This document shows positions 24,659 through 37,013 of a DNA stretch of 64,000 nucleotides, piece after piece. Made by a program: the position numbers and the translations under genes. This DNA comes from Cinnamomum chago (lineage: Eukaryota; Streptophyta; Magnoliopsida; Laurales; Lauraceae), in contig CP142451.1 in the NCBI GenBank assembly GCA_038049695.1, positions 72,060,001-72,124,000 of the forward strand, in the 5' to 3' direction. The notes under the pieces are model-generated. The model had not been told where the DNA came from. It ran no database searches and saw only the letters and a program-made list of their open reading frames with translations. Every line of letters begins with the position of its first letter. Position 1 is the first letter of the stretch.

Positions 24659-24846
24659 AGGGAGGAGGAGCGGGAAGTGACTGTCTGGGTCATCGTATTT
24701 GAGCTCGAAGCAGCGAAAGTTGAGGTTGAGGAGCAGAAGCAGCTGGTTGTCGAGCTCAAGAAGCAGAAGGAGGACGCCGAGGCCAAACTTCAGACCGAGG
24801 TCGACTCTGCTTACGAAGAGAGGGTGGAAGTAGCTTCACAGTTCTT
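24659..24846 (+). pseudogene. Continuation of the PF04195-type gene: coiled-coil end
   Basis: After the right AGCGG duplication the coiled coil resumes: REEEREVTVW, ELEAAKVEVEEQKQLVVEL, then KKQKEDAEAKLQTEVDSAY. The similarity to a coiled coil ends around 24846, where sequence of a different character begins, probably the start of the Tat element inserted here. No stop codon natural to the gene can be placed. Confidence 0.65.
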
Positions 24847-24849
24847 CAG

Positions 24850-26857
24850 AGTTGTTTTGAATTTTTCTGGACGGATCCAAGGGTGTGTGTGTGTGTGTGT
24901 GTATGTCTGTAGCCCTTTTCTTCTTGGAACGACCATCCTTTTATAGGCTTTTGGTGGCCATAAGGTGGGTTTATGGGCATTGATGCCATTGATGCTCCAT
25001 GATGAAAGGAGTTACAAGTTTTTATTTCTTAATTTTGTAACTCCTTTTTCTTGGCTTATGATTGGCCGGTGGAAGATGATGGGCATTTAATCGCCTTTAA
25101 TCTCCATGATGAGGGGAGTTTCATGGTTTTAATGCCATGATTTCTTGGATTTGAAACTCCCATTTGCTTGATTTTGATTGGGCCATCCAAAATAATGGGT
25201 TAATGACCACATTAAGTTGTCATAAAACAGATCAATTAACGTCATTAAGTGGTTGCCAGGGCATTTGAAGAGTCGCGGGCTGCGCCGCATCTTTTGGAAT
25301 TCTTCTTATGATGATCGCTGATGGATCCGCATGTTGTTTGATGTCGGATGGCGATGCAACTTCAAACATTGGTTGATACCAGCGGACCGGTAACATCTGT
25401 CTTGTCGATTTCTCAATCGATCGGACAAAAAGTGCACTTTCTTGGTCAGCCGGTTGGCGATCTTCGAGCGATCAATGATGATTTCATGCTCTTGACGGCG
25501 GATCCGAGATGTCGATGGAGATCAGTTGATTTCGAGCATTGAAAATCAGATTTTCAGGAAATCACAGGGGCTGGAACTCCTGAAACGCGAAAAAGGGCAG
25601 AAAACCGGTCACCCGGCGACAAATCCGGTGACCTGGATTTCCATGGTCGCCGGGCGACCATGCACCCATGGTCGCTAGGGTCGCCGACGACCATGGAGAT
25701 TGGTCCCCTTTTGGCCGTCGTTTCTCGGTCATTCTTTGGTCTTTTTCGCTGCCGTTTTCTCCTCAATTTTTATTGGCATTTCTCCTCATTTATTGGATTG
25801 ATTTTCTTGAAGAGAACCTGACGAGAAGCCGTGCAAATCAGAGCACAAAGTTTCCTATTTTTTGGAATAGCCGAAGACTTTGTAGTCGATTTTCCGTCAA
25901 GAGTTGAAACTAGGTCAAACGATGTCGGAATGACTTGAAATTTGAGGTGAAGCCTCCTGAGTAGTAGATAGGACCAACCATGGGCCTTTGTTTGAGTTTT
26001 GAAGCCGTTTGGGGTCCCGTCGCCAGTAGGCTTGATTTTACCGCGAGGAAGACGTCGTGTGTTGATGTGCGGTCAACCGATGTCCGATTGACTTGAAATT
26101 TGACAGGGAGCCTATTGAAGTCATTTTGAGACGATCCGTTGGCTTCGATTTGAATGTCATGGTCCCGAGGTGCTCCGCCGCCGGTAGCCTTGATTTTGTT
26201 TCGAAGCGTCAAAGTCGGGTCAAACGTTGTCGGAATGACTTGAAATTTGACGTGCAGCCCTTTGGAAGCATGTTGAAACTGCCCATGTGCTCCGTTTGAT
26301 GAGTAATAGTCCCGGTGGTTCTCATCGCTGAGAGGCTTGATTTTGCTTTTCAAGGGTTGATGGAGGGTCAAACGTTGTCGGTTTGACTTGAAATTTGACA
26401 TGGAACCCTTTGGAGGTATTTTGAGACCATCCGTAGGCTCTGATTGAAGTTTTGATGTCTTCGACGCCGTTGCCGCCAGGAGCGCCTATTCAGTTGCCGA
26501 AGGAGTGAAGTAGGGTCAAATGATGTTGGAATGGCCCGAAACTTCATGTGAACCCCTCCTCTTTTGGGAGTCGTGAAGGATCTTGCAGTTTTTGTTTGAT
26601 TTTGACAAGATCTGATGCTTGAAGCAGCATTACCTGTTTTGTAGTAGGATGCGACTTCATGTGGCTTCTTAATGTTGAAGAGGCAAAGTGACTTTTTTGG
26701 TGTCAACAGCAACGTCTCATGGGCACGAAGACATCAGGAGGATTCTCCCACTCCTTCAAGCCAAGGACATCGGAGTAACCATTCCTCCAACTCTTCATCT
26801 AAAAGAATGAGTTCCAGCTCAGTCACCAAGACGATATCCTCATTTGATTTTTGAAGG
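24850..26857 (+). other. Non-coding 5' region of the Tat element (LTR/leader, limits unclear)
   Basis: No coding capacity. Contains a (GT)n tract (24882-24902), two ~120-bp related units (about 24950-25185) each with a dyad (GGAGTTACAAG/TTGTAACTCC), a GC-rich part with GGTCGCCGGGCGACC-like dyads (25610-25700), and a ~148-bp tandem array. A TATAAAAGG on the minus strand near 24937-24945 is puzzling for a plus-strand LTR, so orientation of the first 700 bp is open. I could not identify the LTR end or PBS. Confidence 0.45.
25913..26600 (+). repeat. ~148-bp tandem repeat, 4-5 units
   Basis: GGTCAAACGATGTCGGAATG-like starts at 25913, 26071, 26218, 26366 and 26514 (spacing 158, 147, 148, 148), each followed by GACTTGAAATTTGA (degenerate in the last). 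Units also share a conserved GGCTTGATTTT end. Confidence 0.88.
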
Positions 26858-28224
26858 ATGAATGTCCTGGTTACAAATGCTGAGCAGCCTCCACCGCATG
26901 ATGACGTAACATCACACATCCAGTAGTTGGAGCAAGGACAACAGAGAATTGAGGCTCTAGTGGAAAACCTCCTCCTCACTTTCCAACGTCCACCAAACAA
27001 TGAAACTCCTCCGAGTCATCAAGACGACGAGGAAAAAAATGAGTCACGCACCCTTTCCATAAAGGATGTTAATGATATCCTCGCTAAAACAAAAGAAGAG
27101 GATATACTGAAGGAACACGGGATCAAGCCACCATATCCCTTATGGATGGACTCGGCTCCGTTCCCTACAAAATTCAAACAACCTACTCTCCACACATAGA
27201 TGGGGAAAGGTTCAGCCAGACAACATGTCATCCACTTCAAGATCTTGATGGGAGCCATTGTGGATCAAGATGCCCTCAAGATCCGACTCTTTTCAAGTAC
27301 CCTAAAAGGTACGGCCTTCGATTGGTACTCCACTCTGCCGGAGGACTCCATCCAAAACTGGGCCATGTTGGAGACATGCTTCCTCACCCACTTCAAAGGT
27401 GAAGATCACCCTGTTACTATGGCACAACTCTACGCCTAAAATAGGGAGAGAATGAGTCAACATACGACTTCATTCACAAGTGGAAGGCGATGGCGTACAA
27501 GTGTTCAGATGTACTGCCACAAGCGTCGTTGGTCGACATTTTCCGTAACAACATGAGAGCAAGGATCTGCTTTATGATTATCGGTAACAAATAAAAAAAC
27601 CTGGGAGAACTCCTAGAAGCAGCTGTGGAAGCTGAAACGGTGATCAAAGACCTCAACAGTCAGAAATCATCGAAGAAAGAGCTGACCGCCATTATGACCT
27701 CGAAACCAAAGAAAAAGGAGGTTCTTAATGTGCAAACCAAGTCAGCTCCTCAACAACCAAAGAAAACTGAAAATAAAATTGCAGGTAAGAAACCTGAACT
27801 CTCTGAAGCCTTCAAAGAACGAGTAGCGAAGAAATATCCGTTCGATGAAGATGTTGAAGAAATCTTCGAGGCTCTCGTAGTAAATGGTCAACTCACCTTA
27901 CCTGAGCCCAAAAGACCAGTAGATGTTGGCAAAACCAACAACCCTTGGTATTGTCCATACCACCAGATGGTCTCACATCCTCTCAATCAATGCTTTGTTG
28001 TGAGAAAATTCACCCTTGGTGATTTCATGCCACCTCATTACAGAAATGAAACTACGCAGGGGGCATCATACTCTTGCAACTCGGTAATTGGATTCTCCAT
28101 GGATGGGTACGAGTCCAGTGATACCGCCAGTGATATCGATGAGTGGGAAGAATCTCTTGAAAGAGGAGAATACCTCTCCGATCAGGAATGGATTTTCGAA
28201 TCTCATCTTATGCTAGTAATCTAG
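26858..28224 (+). pseudogene. Tat gag (broken)
   Basis: Start at MNVLVTNAEQPPPHDD is plausible but followed by an early stop. The retrotransposon gag core is clear: PFPTKFKQPTL, GKGSARQHVIHFKIL, then LKGTAFDWYSTLPEDSIQNW and FLTHFKGE. The C-terminal part has KYPFDEDVEEIFEALVVNG and NPWYCPYHQMVSHPLNQCFV, a CX2H-type segment usual in Tat gag. Stops at about 26924, 27197 and 27437, and a frame change between 27440 and 27600, disable it. In the family, gag forms the cytoplasmic particle that packages the RNA. Confidence 0.85.
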
Positions 28225-29568
28225 TATAACCCATTACAACAACAAGGATCATGGTCAGATGATGAAGAAGACCATGAGGCTGTTCAAGAAAGTGTTGTTG
28301 ATCCAGCACAAGCAAATGCTCCAGTGGAACCCAACATTGATGAACCATAAGGAGCAATGACAAAGAAGATTTGGCCCCTATGCCCGGTCTCGAAGAATAT
28401 ACAAGAATATTGCAATGTCCTGCCATAGAGCATCGATGAGCTTCGTCAAAATCAAGATCCAGAACCAAAAATCCCGAAAGATTCACAGACATCTCCTTCG
28501 GTAATCCTGGAAATGAAGAAAACTACTAGATTGATGATCCGCTCACATCTAAAGACGAGTCTGAATCTCAACAGTGCGTTGCTTGCAGTGCGATAGTTCG
28601 AGATGATCATGCCTCTGAAGCTTCATCTGTTGAGGCCTCAGATTCTCAGACCACATTTGGTAGCATATCTTCCGGAGCTACATCTCCTCAGGTGACTTCA
28701 ACAGAGATATCATCTTCTCAGCATTCGTTTCCTAAAACTGTGACGTCGGAACCTAAGCCCCTTTCGGCTGATCATCTCGAAGAAGCTTCTGCCAATGAAG
28801 TCTTCTTCAATGAAAATCCGGTCAACTGGTCCCAGATACCCGACTTCATAGGCAATGTCTGGACCGATAAACTACTCAATGAAGAAAAGAAGTTGCTGGA
28901 TGTTGTTCAAGACTTGTTCCCAGAAAATGCTCCGTGCAACGCGATCACTGAAGACGACAATACTACTATAGAGACGTCTTTAGCAAATGACAAGGATTAA
29001 CCCCTTGATCCCGAGAGTGATCTTCCAAAAGAAGACCCTTCTCCAAAAGCTCTTGAAGTTGGTAGAGGTACCCACTCTGGCCGAGATTACCACAAAAACT
29101 ACAACCAACCTTCTTCTTCTTATGTAAATCCTTCGGGAAAACAAATTGTAAATGCCCCAAGTGGTATCAATAATGGAAATGCTGGCCCGAAGGAGGCTTT
29201 CAAGTACGACTTGATTGAGAACTTCAAACACATACCTACACGATTCACATGCTTGACTTATTACGAATGTCTCCACAAACTCGTGATAGTCTTATTTTAG
29301 AACTGCAAAGGCTGAATGTGGATGTCGACAAACATGCCCCACAAGTCCTACAAATTGAAATGGACTATAGGGTAAAAAAATCAAATACTTCCTCAATGGG
29401 AGAAAAGAAGAAAACTGACGGATCAAGCATTGAATGCCTTTCGGTTCAAAAAGTAGCAGGTGCAACATTCGCCTTCGATAAGGATGACCTCCTGTTAGGC
29501 GAGGCAAAGCACAACCGACCCTTGTACTTCACAGGGTATGTCAAAGAAATGCCAATACACAGAGTCTA
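28225..29568 (+). pseudogene. Tat gag-protease linker (broken)
   Basis: Acidic, Ser-rich, low-conservation coding remains in alternating frames, for example 28692-29000. They continue to KEAFKYDLIENFKHIPTRFT and LLRMSPQTRDSLILELQRLN (29249 onward), which is typical of the segment before the Tat protease. A frameshift lies around 29250 and several stops lie upstream. No separate function can be claimed. Confidence 0.65.
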
Positions 29569-31237
29569 GACCGACCCAGGTTCTGCACTCAACCTCATTT
29601 CTACTTCGGCACTCGAAGAGCTGGGCATCCCACCCAGCAAGCTGAGTCACACGTCTGTATCCATCTTTGGATATGATGGGAGCGCTCAAAGCCTATCGAC
29701 AAAATTAGGTTCAAATTGCAAATCAGTGATCTTATCTCTGAAGTCACTGTGTACGCAATAAGAACCCCTTCATGCTACAGTATCCTCCTTGGACGTCCCT
29801 GGATACATGAGAATGGTGTCGTCCCTTCAAATTTACATCAGTGCATCAAGCTCGTTGGCAACGACGACTTAATACATCGAGTGTTTGCAGATAAAAACCC
29901 CTTCAAAGGCAAAGACGTCCATCTTGCAAACGCTCAGATGTACAAAGATGTTGATGAAGAAAAGGAGGAGGAAATAACACCCTTTGTTGAAAATCTCCAC
30001 AACGATAAAGGCAAGGCTCCTCAGCAATCATTGGAAGAAAACAAATCTTCCAACAAAACCGAAGAGAGCATTCATTCACCCTTTGTTGTCTCCCTCAAAC
30101 CTTCAAGCCTTTGGTAATCACCACCAAAGCAAAGAAGACAAAACAAAAAGCTGGGGGCAAGTTCGCTGTCTCCTTCGTGTCCATTATGCAAGACACGGAC
30201 TCAGATTTAGAGCCAGAAGACGATATATTGTCAAGCCAAGATGATACTCAACAAGTTCAGCCTGCTCTCACTCCGTTGGAGACACCTGCCGACGTAGAAG
30301 ACTTTACGTCTGCTTCCATTGTTGTTCCAGCAACTTCGGCAGAAGAAAAGACGTTCTTCTTCCACAAATCGGAAGCTTCTTCACCAAATTCTTCGCTTGA
30401 ACCTTTCCAAAATGAAGGTGTGCCTCAACTATTCCGGTATAGTCCAATGGCACAAGCTATCATGAAGAAAACGAGCTATGATGCTCGGAACCCAATCGGT
30501 TTAGGAGGTGGCCGTGATACTCTCACACCATTGGAACCCACCTTGACCAAAAGTCAACTGGAGGATTGGAAACTCCATCGTCACATAGACAAGTCTTCAT
30601 ACGGGTTAGGATATGATCCTGACGCTCCCATGAGACAGTTGATACAAAGGCTACAAAGTTGTTTTGCCGACCAAGCCTCGGCATCTCATGTCCATGAAGA
30701 CATTGATCTCCCTGGATATCTCTATGAAGAGTCACCCATCAAGGATTCAGGAAACGCTTCCAATTGGTATGATTTCTCTGACGATGAAGATGAATTGTCC
30801 GATGACACAGACGCACGGTTTTCTAGCCCAGGAGAACCATCGTCTCCAAAAGAAGTACCTTACTTCGACCCAGTTTCAATAGGTGATTGGGATCATCTCA
30901 TTGCCAGTCTTGAGAAGAATACCGATCAAGAAGACCCATGGACAAAAGCAAAGCCTCGGTCTGTAAGTGCCTTTAGAACTCCAGAAGGTCTTGTTAAGTT
31001 GGAAGCCCTCGAAAACACTGTGGCGAAACCACTTTCAAACCTTCCAACAGAAGATCCTGTTCAAAAGATAGACTTGGGGACACCTGATAACCCACGTCCT
31101 ATATTCATAAGTAAGAATATAAGGGATGATAAGTTACCCAAGTATATCGCTTTTCTTTGTGAGTTCGTTGATTGTTTTGCATGGTCTTATGCTGAAATGC
31201 CTGGGTTAGACCCCAAAGAGCGGTCCACAAACTCAAT
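29569..31237 (+). pseudogene. Tat aspartic protease and protease-RT linker (broken)
   Basis: The protease active site reads DPGSALNLIS (about 29572-29601), usually D-S/T-G in related enzymes, followed by LEELGIPPSKL and the flap-like SCYSILLGRPWIHENGVVPS. A long acidic linker follows (30111-31200; EDDEL-rich), ending in FVDCFAWSYAEMPGLDP, the standard entry to the RT. A TAG just before the active site (29567-29569) and frameshifts near 29690 and 31215 break it. Confidence 0.82.
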
Positions 31238-31911
31238 ATGCAAAAAGACATCAAGCTTGTCAAACAAGGCAAAAGAAGATTCCGTCCTGATGTGATGGAC
31301 AAAATTGAACAAGAAGTTCAAAAACTCAAAAGCATTGGCTTCATCTGCGAGGAACAACATCCTGACTGGTTGGCCAACATCGTCCTTGTGACAAAGAAAA
31401 ATGGACAGATCAGAGTCTGTATTGATTATAGAGACTTGAATAATGCTTTCCCTAAAGATGAATTTCAGCTCCCCATACCAAAGGTGATGATCGACAACAC
31501 CTACGGATTCTAGCGAATGACATTCATGGATGGATTCTCTAGCTAGAATCAGATAAAGATGCATCCTGAAGATGAAAGACACACATCATTTCGGAGTCCA
31601 TTTGGCGTGTATTGCTACACAGTCATGCCATTTAGTTTGAAAAATGCGGGTGCAACATATCAGAGGGCTATGATGAAAATATTTGAAGATATGCAGCACA
31701 AGATGGTCGAATGTTACGTTGATGACCTCGCCGTCAAAAGCAGAAGAAAAGAAGACCATCTCAAAGATCTTCGAGAAGTCTTCCTCTGACTTAGCAAACA
31801 CAAACTGCGGATGAATCCACTAAAGTGCTTCTTCGGTGTCTCATCGGGTAAGTTTCTCAGATTCATAGTTCGGAAAGGCGAAATAGAACTTAACCCCACT
31901 AAAGTCAAGGC
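31238..31911 (+). pseudogene. Tat reverse transcriptase (broken, cut by solo LTR)
   Basis: RT landmarks: KQGKRRFRPDVMDKIEQEV, GFICEEQHPDWLANIVLVTK, CIDYRDLNNAFPKDEFQLP, FGVYCYTVMPFSLKNAGATY and the catalytic CYVDDLAVKS (YVDD codons 31715-31726). It reaches the RT connection (MNPLKCFFGVSSGKFL) and ILNPTKV-like sequence before the solo LTR at 31912. Stops at 31511-31513, about 31543 and 31787-31789. Continues at 37787. Confidence 0.92.
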
Positions 31912-32569
31912 TGTCACGCCCCCAAACCGTAACCTCAGGGGCACGAATGGGATTAAGGGTAATTATATTTTTCTTTCTCCTAAGATCCACGTGTGTGAAG
32001 ACAACACATTCCAACACACTCTGAATATTTTGCGGAAGCTTTCGTGGCGTTACAACCTGGAATCTGTGGCCATCGGATTCCGCGTCGCACTCAACCTCTA
32101 GCATATAACTATTATATCAAGAACCATATCAGACTGGAGTAAACCATCACAACAAAGTACAGAGCTGACAATAATAGGATATTACATTCCCCCATATGTT
32201 CAAATTACAAATTATCAATGTACATTAGTTAAGAATCCCAAGAAAAGGCTAATAAAAGCCATACAATAACAAACTAATAACCATTATCCATATGTGACGC
32301 AACTCCGATGTCAAGCTCAATGTCTACATGACATAGTCGACAAAACAACCTGCAAATCATGGCTCCACAGCCAACAAAAGCACTCATCTCGGGACGAAGG
32401 AGTCTGGACCTGAGTACCAAAAGTAGTGGGTCAGACACGACGGTCTGGCATGTGGATGAAAAGATAATAAATATGCTGAAAAATAGAACATATGATAATT
32501 CATGTTATTTAGTCAAAGGTTGCATATAATCAAAACGGGTGGAAAATCGTATATCTCTGACAAAACATG

Positions 32570-33050
32570 TATTCGTTTTAAGCATGAGTTAAACATGGAG
32601 ATCTAGCAAAACATATGTTCATTTACATCATCTATAAAATCATAGATATTTGACAATCAGGTGTTCATTTAAAACATGTGTAAATATAGAGGTCTGGCAA
32701 AACAAACATTCATTTGAAACATATGTAAAAGCATGAGTATTCGACAAACTGGGTATTCATGTAACGAGTGTGTAACCATAGAAATCTGGCAAAACCACTG
32801 TTCATTTGTAACATATGTAAAAGCATGAGTATTCGACAAACCGGGTATTCATTTAAAGCGTGTGTAACCATAGAAATCTGGCAAAACCAATGTTCATTTG
32901 TAACATGTGTAAAAGCATGAGTATTTGACAAACCGGGTATTCATTTAAAGTGTGTGTAACTATAGAAATCTGACAAAACCAATGTTCATTTGTAACATAT
33001 GTAAAAGCATGAGTATTCGACAAACTGGGTATTCATTTAAAGCGTGTGTG
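32570..33050 (+). repeat. 92-bp tandem repeat, about 5 units
   Basis: GCATGAGTATTCGACAAACT-like starts at 32731, 32823, 32915 and 33007, exactly 92 bp apart, with more diverged units to the left from about 32570. Confidence 0.92.
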
Positions 33051-33306
33051 TACAAGGAACGAGAAACAATATAACAATAACTGAATTTACCTTGGAAAAT
33101 ATTAACACCTGTTTAAATAATAACTTTCATAAAAGAAATGAATCATTTCCTGGAAAACAAATAAGCAATATAAAACATGTAGGGTATCCAAGGGATCGGG
33201 AACTAGTAAGATGGCAACCACACGAAGCTAAGTCCTCTATCACTAAAGTGACAGAGCAATAACTAGGCACTGATCTCAGTCACTCAAGGTGAGGAGAAAC
33301 AGTGGA

Positions 33307-33341
33307 TCTTATATATACATATATATATATATATATACTAT
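33307..33341 (+). repeat. (TA)n microsatellite
   Basis: Nearly uninterrupted TA run; on the minus strand it could also serve as the TATA region of the solo LTR. Confidence 0.9.
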
Positions 33342-33984
33342 ACATGACTACGGTAGCGAGCTGGGCATCGGGAACCACAGTAGCAATCTGCGGTATCGGG
33401 ACAAGACCACAATAATAACCGGGTAGTGGGATCCAAACTGCAGCTGGCGGGATAAGAGGGGGATCTCCAAGTCGGAGGATCAGACCAACGAGGTTATCCA
33501 AGCTTAGTGGTGCCGACTCATAGGTCAAATGACAATATCAAACATATATGAAATACATCAAGTGCAAGTACATAAACGGGCGGGGCAAGAATGCTCAAGG
33601 CACAACTATCATTTCACGTCGGGCAATACATTTTGGGACAAGTAACTGTTACCAGTGTAACTTCGATGCTTTCGGGAAAACAAGTCATGTAATGTAAGTT
33701 TCGGGAATAAGGAAATACAATGAACTAATACACTTTCGGGTAAAATAGAGATTTCCCGTATGTCGATTTCGATATAGACTTGGTACTCTTTGAATTTGAA
33801 GACATTCCGGGCTCCTTATACACTTTTGTGAATTCAAAACTTCAATGAATCTTTGTGACATGGTTCTCTTCTCAAACGGGCTTCTTACGTATCTCCCGAT
33901 GAACAATCCCCATCATTCTCTAAAAGGGTTCACGAATGATTGGAATAGAAACCCCTTCCATTTCTCTTCATTTCAGGGTTTCAG

Positions 33985-34300
33985 GGTGATTTCGGTCACC
34001 TAGCTGTCAGCTGGCGGTTAGCCGCCGCTGGGTTCGGCGGTTAGCTGCTGGCTGACCGCGATTGGCCTGATAAAGTGCAGCTTACTAGAAAAGTAACCGA
34101 AATTGTTCGGTTGGCTAGCGGTTAGCCGCCGATGGGTTCGGCGGTTATCCGCTGGCTAACCGTGTGGCTGATTGCGCCTTTGGGGAAGAAATCAAGCTCT
34201 CTGGAAAAGTGACCTCAGCTGTGTGGTTATCTGGCGGTTAGCCGCCAATCACCAGGCGGCTAGCCGACAGGTGACCACTGGCTGACCGCCAGGTGCGGAA
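33985..34300 (-). repeat. GCGGTTAGCCGC palindrome island in Tekay-like LTR
   Basis: More than ten GCGGTTAGCCGC, GGCGGCTAGCCG and GGCTGACCGC units, with TCGGTCACCT and CAGGTGACC nearby. The same palindrome type (GGCTAGCC, GGCTAACC with GGTCACC) appears in the SIRE Copia LTR at 12998-13330, an element of another superfamily. Confidence 0.85.
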
Positions 34301-34814
34301 AAGCCCTTCTGTAACCAGATTTGAGCCCTTTTTCTCCCTTAAACCATTTCTCTTCATTCCCATTCACAATCAATCTCAAGTTAGATGAAACTCATTTATG
34401 TGAAACCATTTAAAGTCTTGACAACATGATGCATACATTTCCAAGTATGAACAAGAGAGAAATAGACTCATCAATAAGCACATTTCGAAACCAATATTAA
34501 TCATAGCAAAAGACAAGTATTAAAATCATCAAAACCATTAATGAATCAAGCTTTTCTCACAAAACATGTCAATAATCAAAACGATCCATTCATCCACTTG
34601 CCTTAGGTCTTCTAATCAAGAAATCAAGCTTAAACACTCTTCCAAATCCAAGCTCCAAAGCTACAAGAAAAACCCCCAAAACAAACCCTAAAATGGGTCA
34701 AACAATGAAAGACAAGGAATGAGCTTGAACCAAACTAGGAAATAGAACATAAGGGAAAACCATTGCTCAACAATATAAGATGGAAAGAAGTCCTTACCTC
34801 TAGGGCCATCAATC

Positions 34815-37013
34815 TGTAAGTCCATGGGGATCCGAACCCTAGAGGGGGGGTGAATAGGGTGAGCTTCTTTTATGACCAATTTTAACTAATTTTAACTTCT
34901 TAAAAACCAACTAGTCACAAGTGATGATTATCAAACAATATGCGGAAGCTAATATAAACAATCACCACAAAGCAAGCACCATTACACAAGGATTTATAGT
35001 GGTTCGGCCTCAATGCCTACATCCACTACCGGCTTGTGATCCAACACCCCACCGGATTTCCACTATTTATGCTTTTCAATAGGCTAAGCAATAACCTTTA
35101 CAAGGCTAAGCAATAACCTTTACATTGATGTTTTTCAAGGCTTAACATCAACCTATACATTATGCTTTTATAGGCTAAGCAATAACCTCTTCAACCACAA
35201 GGTTGGTTATCTCTCTAATTTAGTGTCTTTAATACACTTGATGGAGATTCTATTAAGCTCATTACAATGCCTCTAAAATAGGCGGATATGGAAGTGAAAT
35301 TCTAATACACACTCACACTATGAATGCAAAGATGAAAACATATGAAGTGTGTGTGTGTGGTCCTCAATCATTTAGAAAATGAAAGCTCATAAATGTATGC
35401 CTAAGGCTTTTGAAAGTTTTAGCTCAAAGACATTTATGATTGAGGATATAATGCAATCACATGTTAAAAGTAACAACTTGTTAATGATATCAAAGTTACA
35501 CAAGTTGTATGAAATGGATTAGCTCTAAACATGTGATGCATAGGGATGTCAATCAAATCATCAATGAAGCTCAAAACATAAAAATAGATTTGATTGAAAA
35601 GAGGGGACAAATCATATGTAATTATAAGGACAACTTGAAAAAGATTTACCAATCAAAGTAAGGCAAGTTGTGAAGCATTAAAACAATAATACACATATGA
35701 TTTGTAAAGATGTTGAATCCAAAACATAAGATACATTTGAAAGAGATTTTCTTATGATGGAAAAACAACAACCAAAGATTCAACAAAGTATATGAATCAT
35801 GTTACATATTTCATTAACATGATCTACTTAGATTTACCAAAGATAAAGTACTACTTTGATGAATCAATGGTGATGTATCCAAAACAATAGATCTATTCAA
35901 AATATAACACATGCTAAGGATACAACACATCATAGGTTAACATGTTACTAAGATTTACCAATGATAAAACAAAACATGAAAACATATGATTTGTAAAGAA
36001 GTTGAATCCAAAACATAAGTTAGTTTTGAAAGAGATGTTCTTATGATGGACAACAACAACAAAAGATTCAACCAAGTATAGGAATCATGTTACATATGAT
36101 TTACCAAGTTTCTTTCATTAACATGATCTACTTAGATTTACCAAAGTTAAGTACTACTTGGATTGAATCATATGGTGTTGTATCCAAAACAATAAATCAA
36201 CTCAAAACATAACACATGTTAAGGACACAACACAAACATAGTTTAACATGCTAGAAATGATTTACCAAAAATAAAACAAAAGCATGAAAACATATGATTA
36301 ACAAAGGAAGAGCCTACTTGGTGGTTTAACTTCATTAATCCAAGCTTTAGCTTTCCTAATCATCCCCTTCATCCCTTGGTTCTTTTCCCTTTTGATATGC
36401 CTCAATTCCTCTCAAGGAGGGGTTAAAAATTCCCAACTTTTGGCAAGGGAAAGAACTCATATTTATAGCAAAAAGTTGCCAACGGCTAGTCCTCGGTCGA
36501 CCGACAAAGAGGTCTCGGTCGACCGGGAAGGCACAACGGTCAGATTTCTGACCGTTGGAGGTTTCAGTTCAAAACTGCAGAAATTACCTCCAGTTGTCTC
36601 GGTCGACCGAGACCTGCCTCTCGGTCGACCGGCAACACTGCCGGGACAGCCTCCCTTTGCAACTTTTGCATATTTGAAGGTTTTTCTATGGGGGACCTTT
36701 TGGCCACTAAATCAAGCTTGGAAAACATGTTTTAAAGATTCTAATGGTTTTTAAAACATGACATAAAAAGCCTAAAAAGATTCAAAACTTTTAAAACAAA
36801 GGCTTGCTTGATTTCTTGAAAACTCTTTTCTAAATCAAATGCATCCAAGATGAAAATACAAATCATACATAAATCAATACTTTTACAAATCTTAAAAGCA
36901 ATGCATGAATAAAACAAGATTTCAAGTTTATTTAAAACCAATGCAAGTGTGTAAATCAAATGATGCTAGAATGAAATGCATCCATCAAATTGCAATCTAG
37001 AAAATTCCTAACA
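34815..37013 (-). mobile_element. Solo SIRE-type LTR, 2.2-kb subtype (minus)
   Basis: TGTTAGGAATTTTC (37013, minus) to CATGGACTTACA (34815). Perfect target duplications CAATC at 34810-34814 and 37014-37018. Near-identical to the plus-strand copy at 39578-41788: a shared 120-codon open stretch differs at about three residues. Contains a palindrome island, TATAAAT, repeats of AAGGTTATTGCTTAGCC, the U5 hairpin (34997-35028) and a seven-G run. Confidence 0.95.
36455..36640 (-). promoter_or_regulatory. CGGTCGACCG island, MSA-like sites and TATA box
   Basis: Four CGGTCGACCG palindromes (about 36494, 36516, 36599 and 36622) flank an inverted pair of AACGG sites: CAACGGTCAG and CTGACCGTTGGAGG. The TATA box (CTATAAATATG on the minus strand) is at about 36455-36465. 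Confidence 0.65.

Noticed and set aside
24677..24846. A separate coiled-coil host gene
   Set aside because: The frame continues the PF04195-type gene across the solo LTR (AGCGG duplication), so it is not independent.
36392..36754. 120-codon frame, also at 39838-40200 on the minus strand
   Set aside because: Runs through the palindrome island and TATA region of the 2.2-kb LTR; its presence in both copies reflects LTR identity, not a gene.
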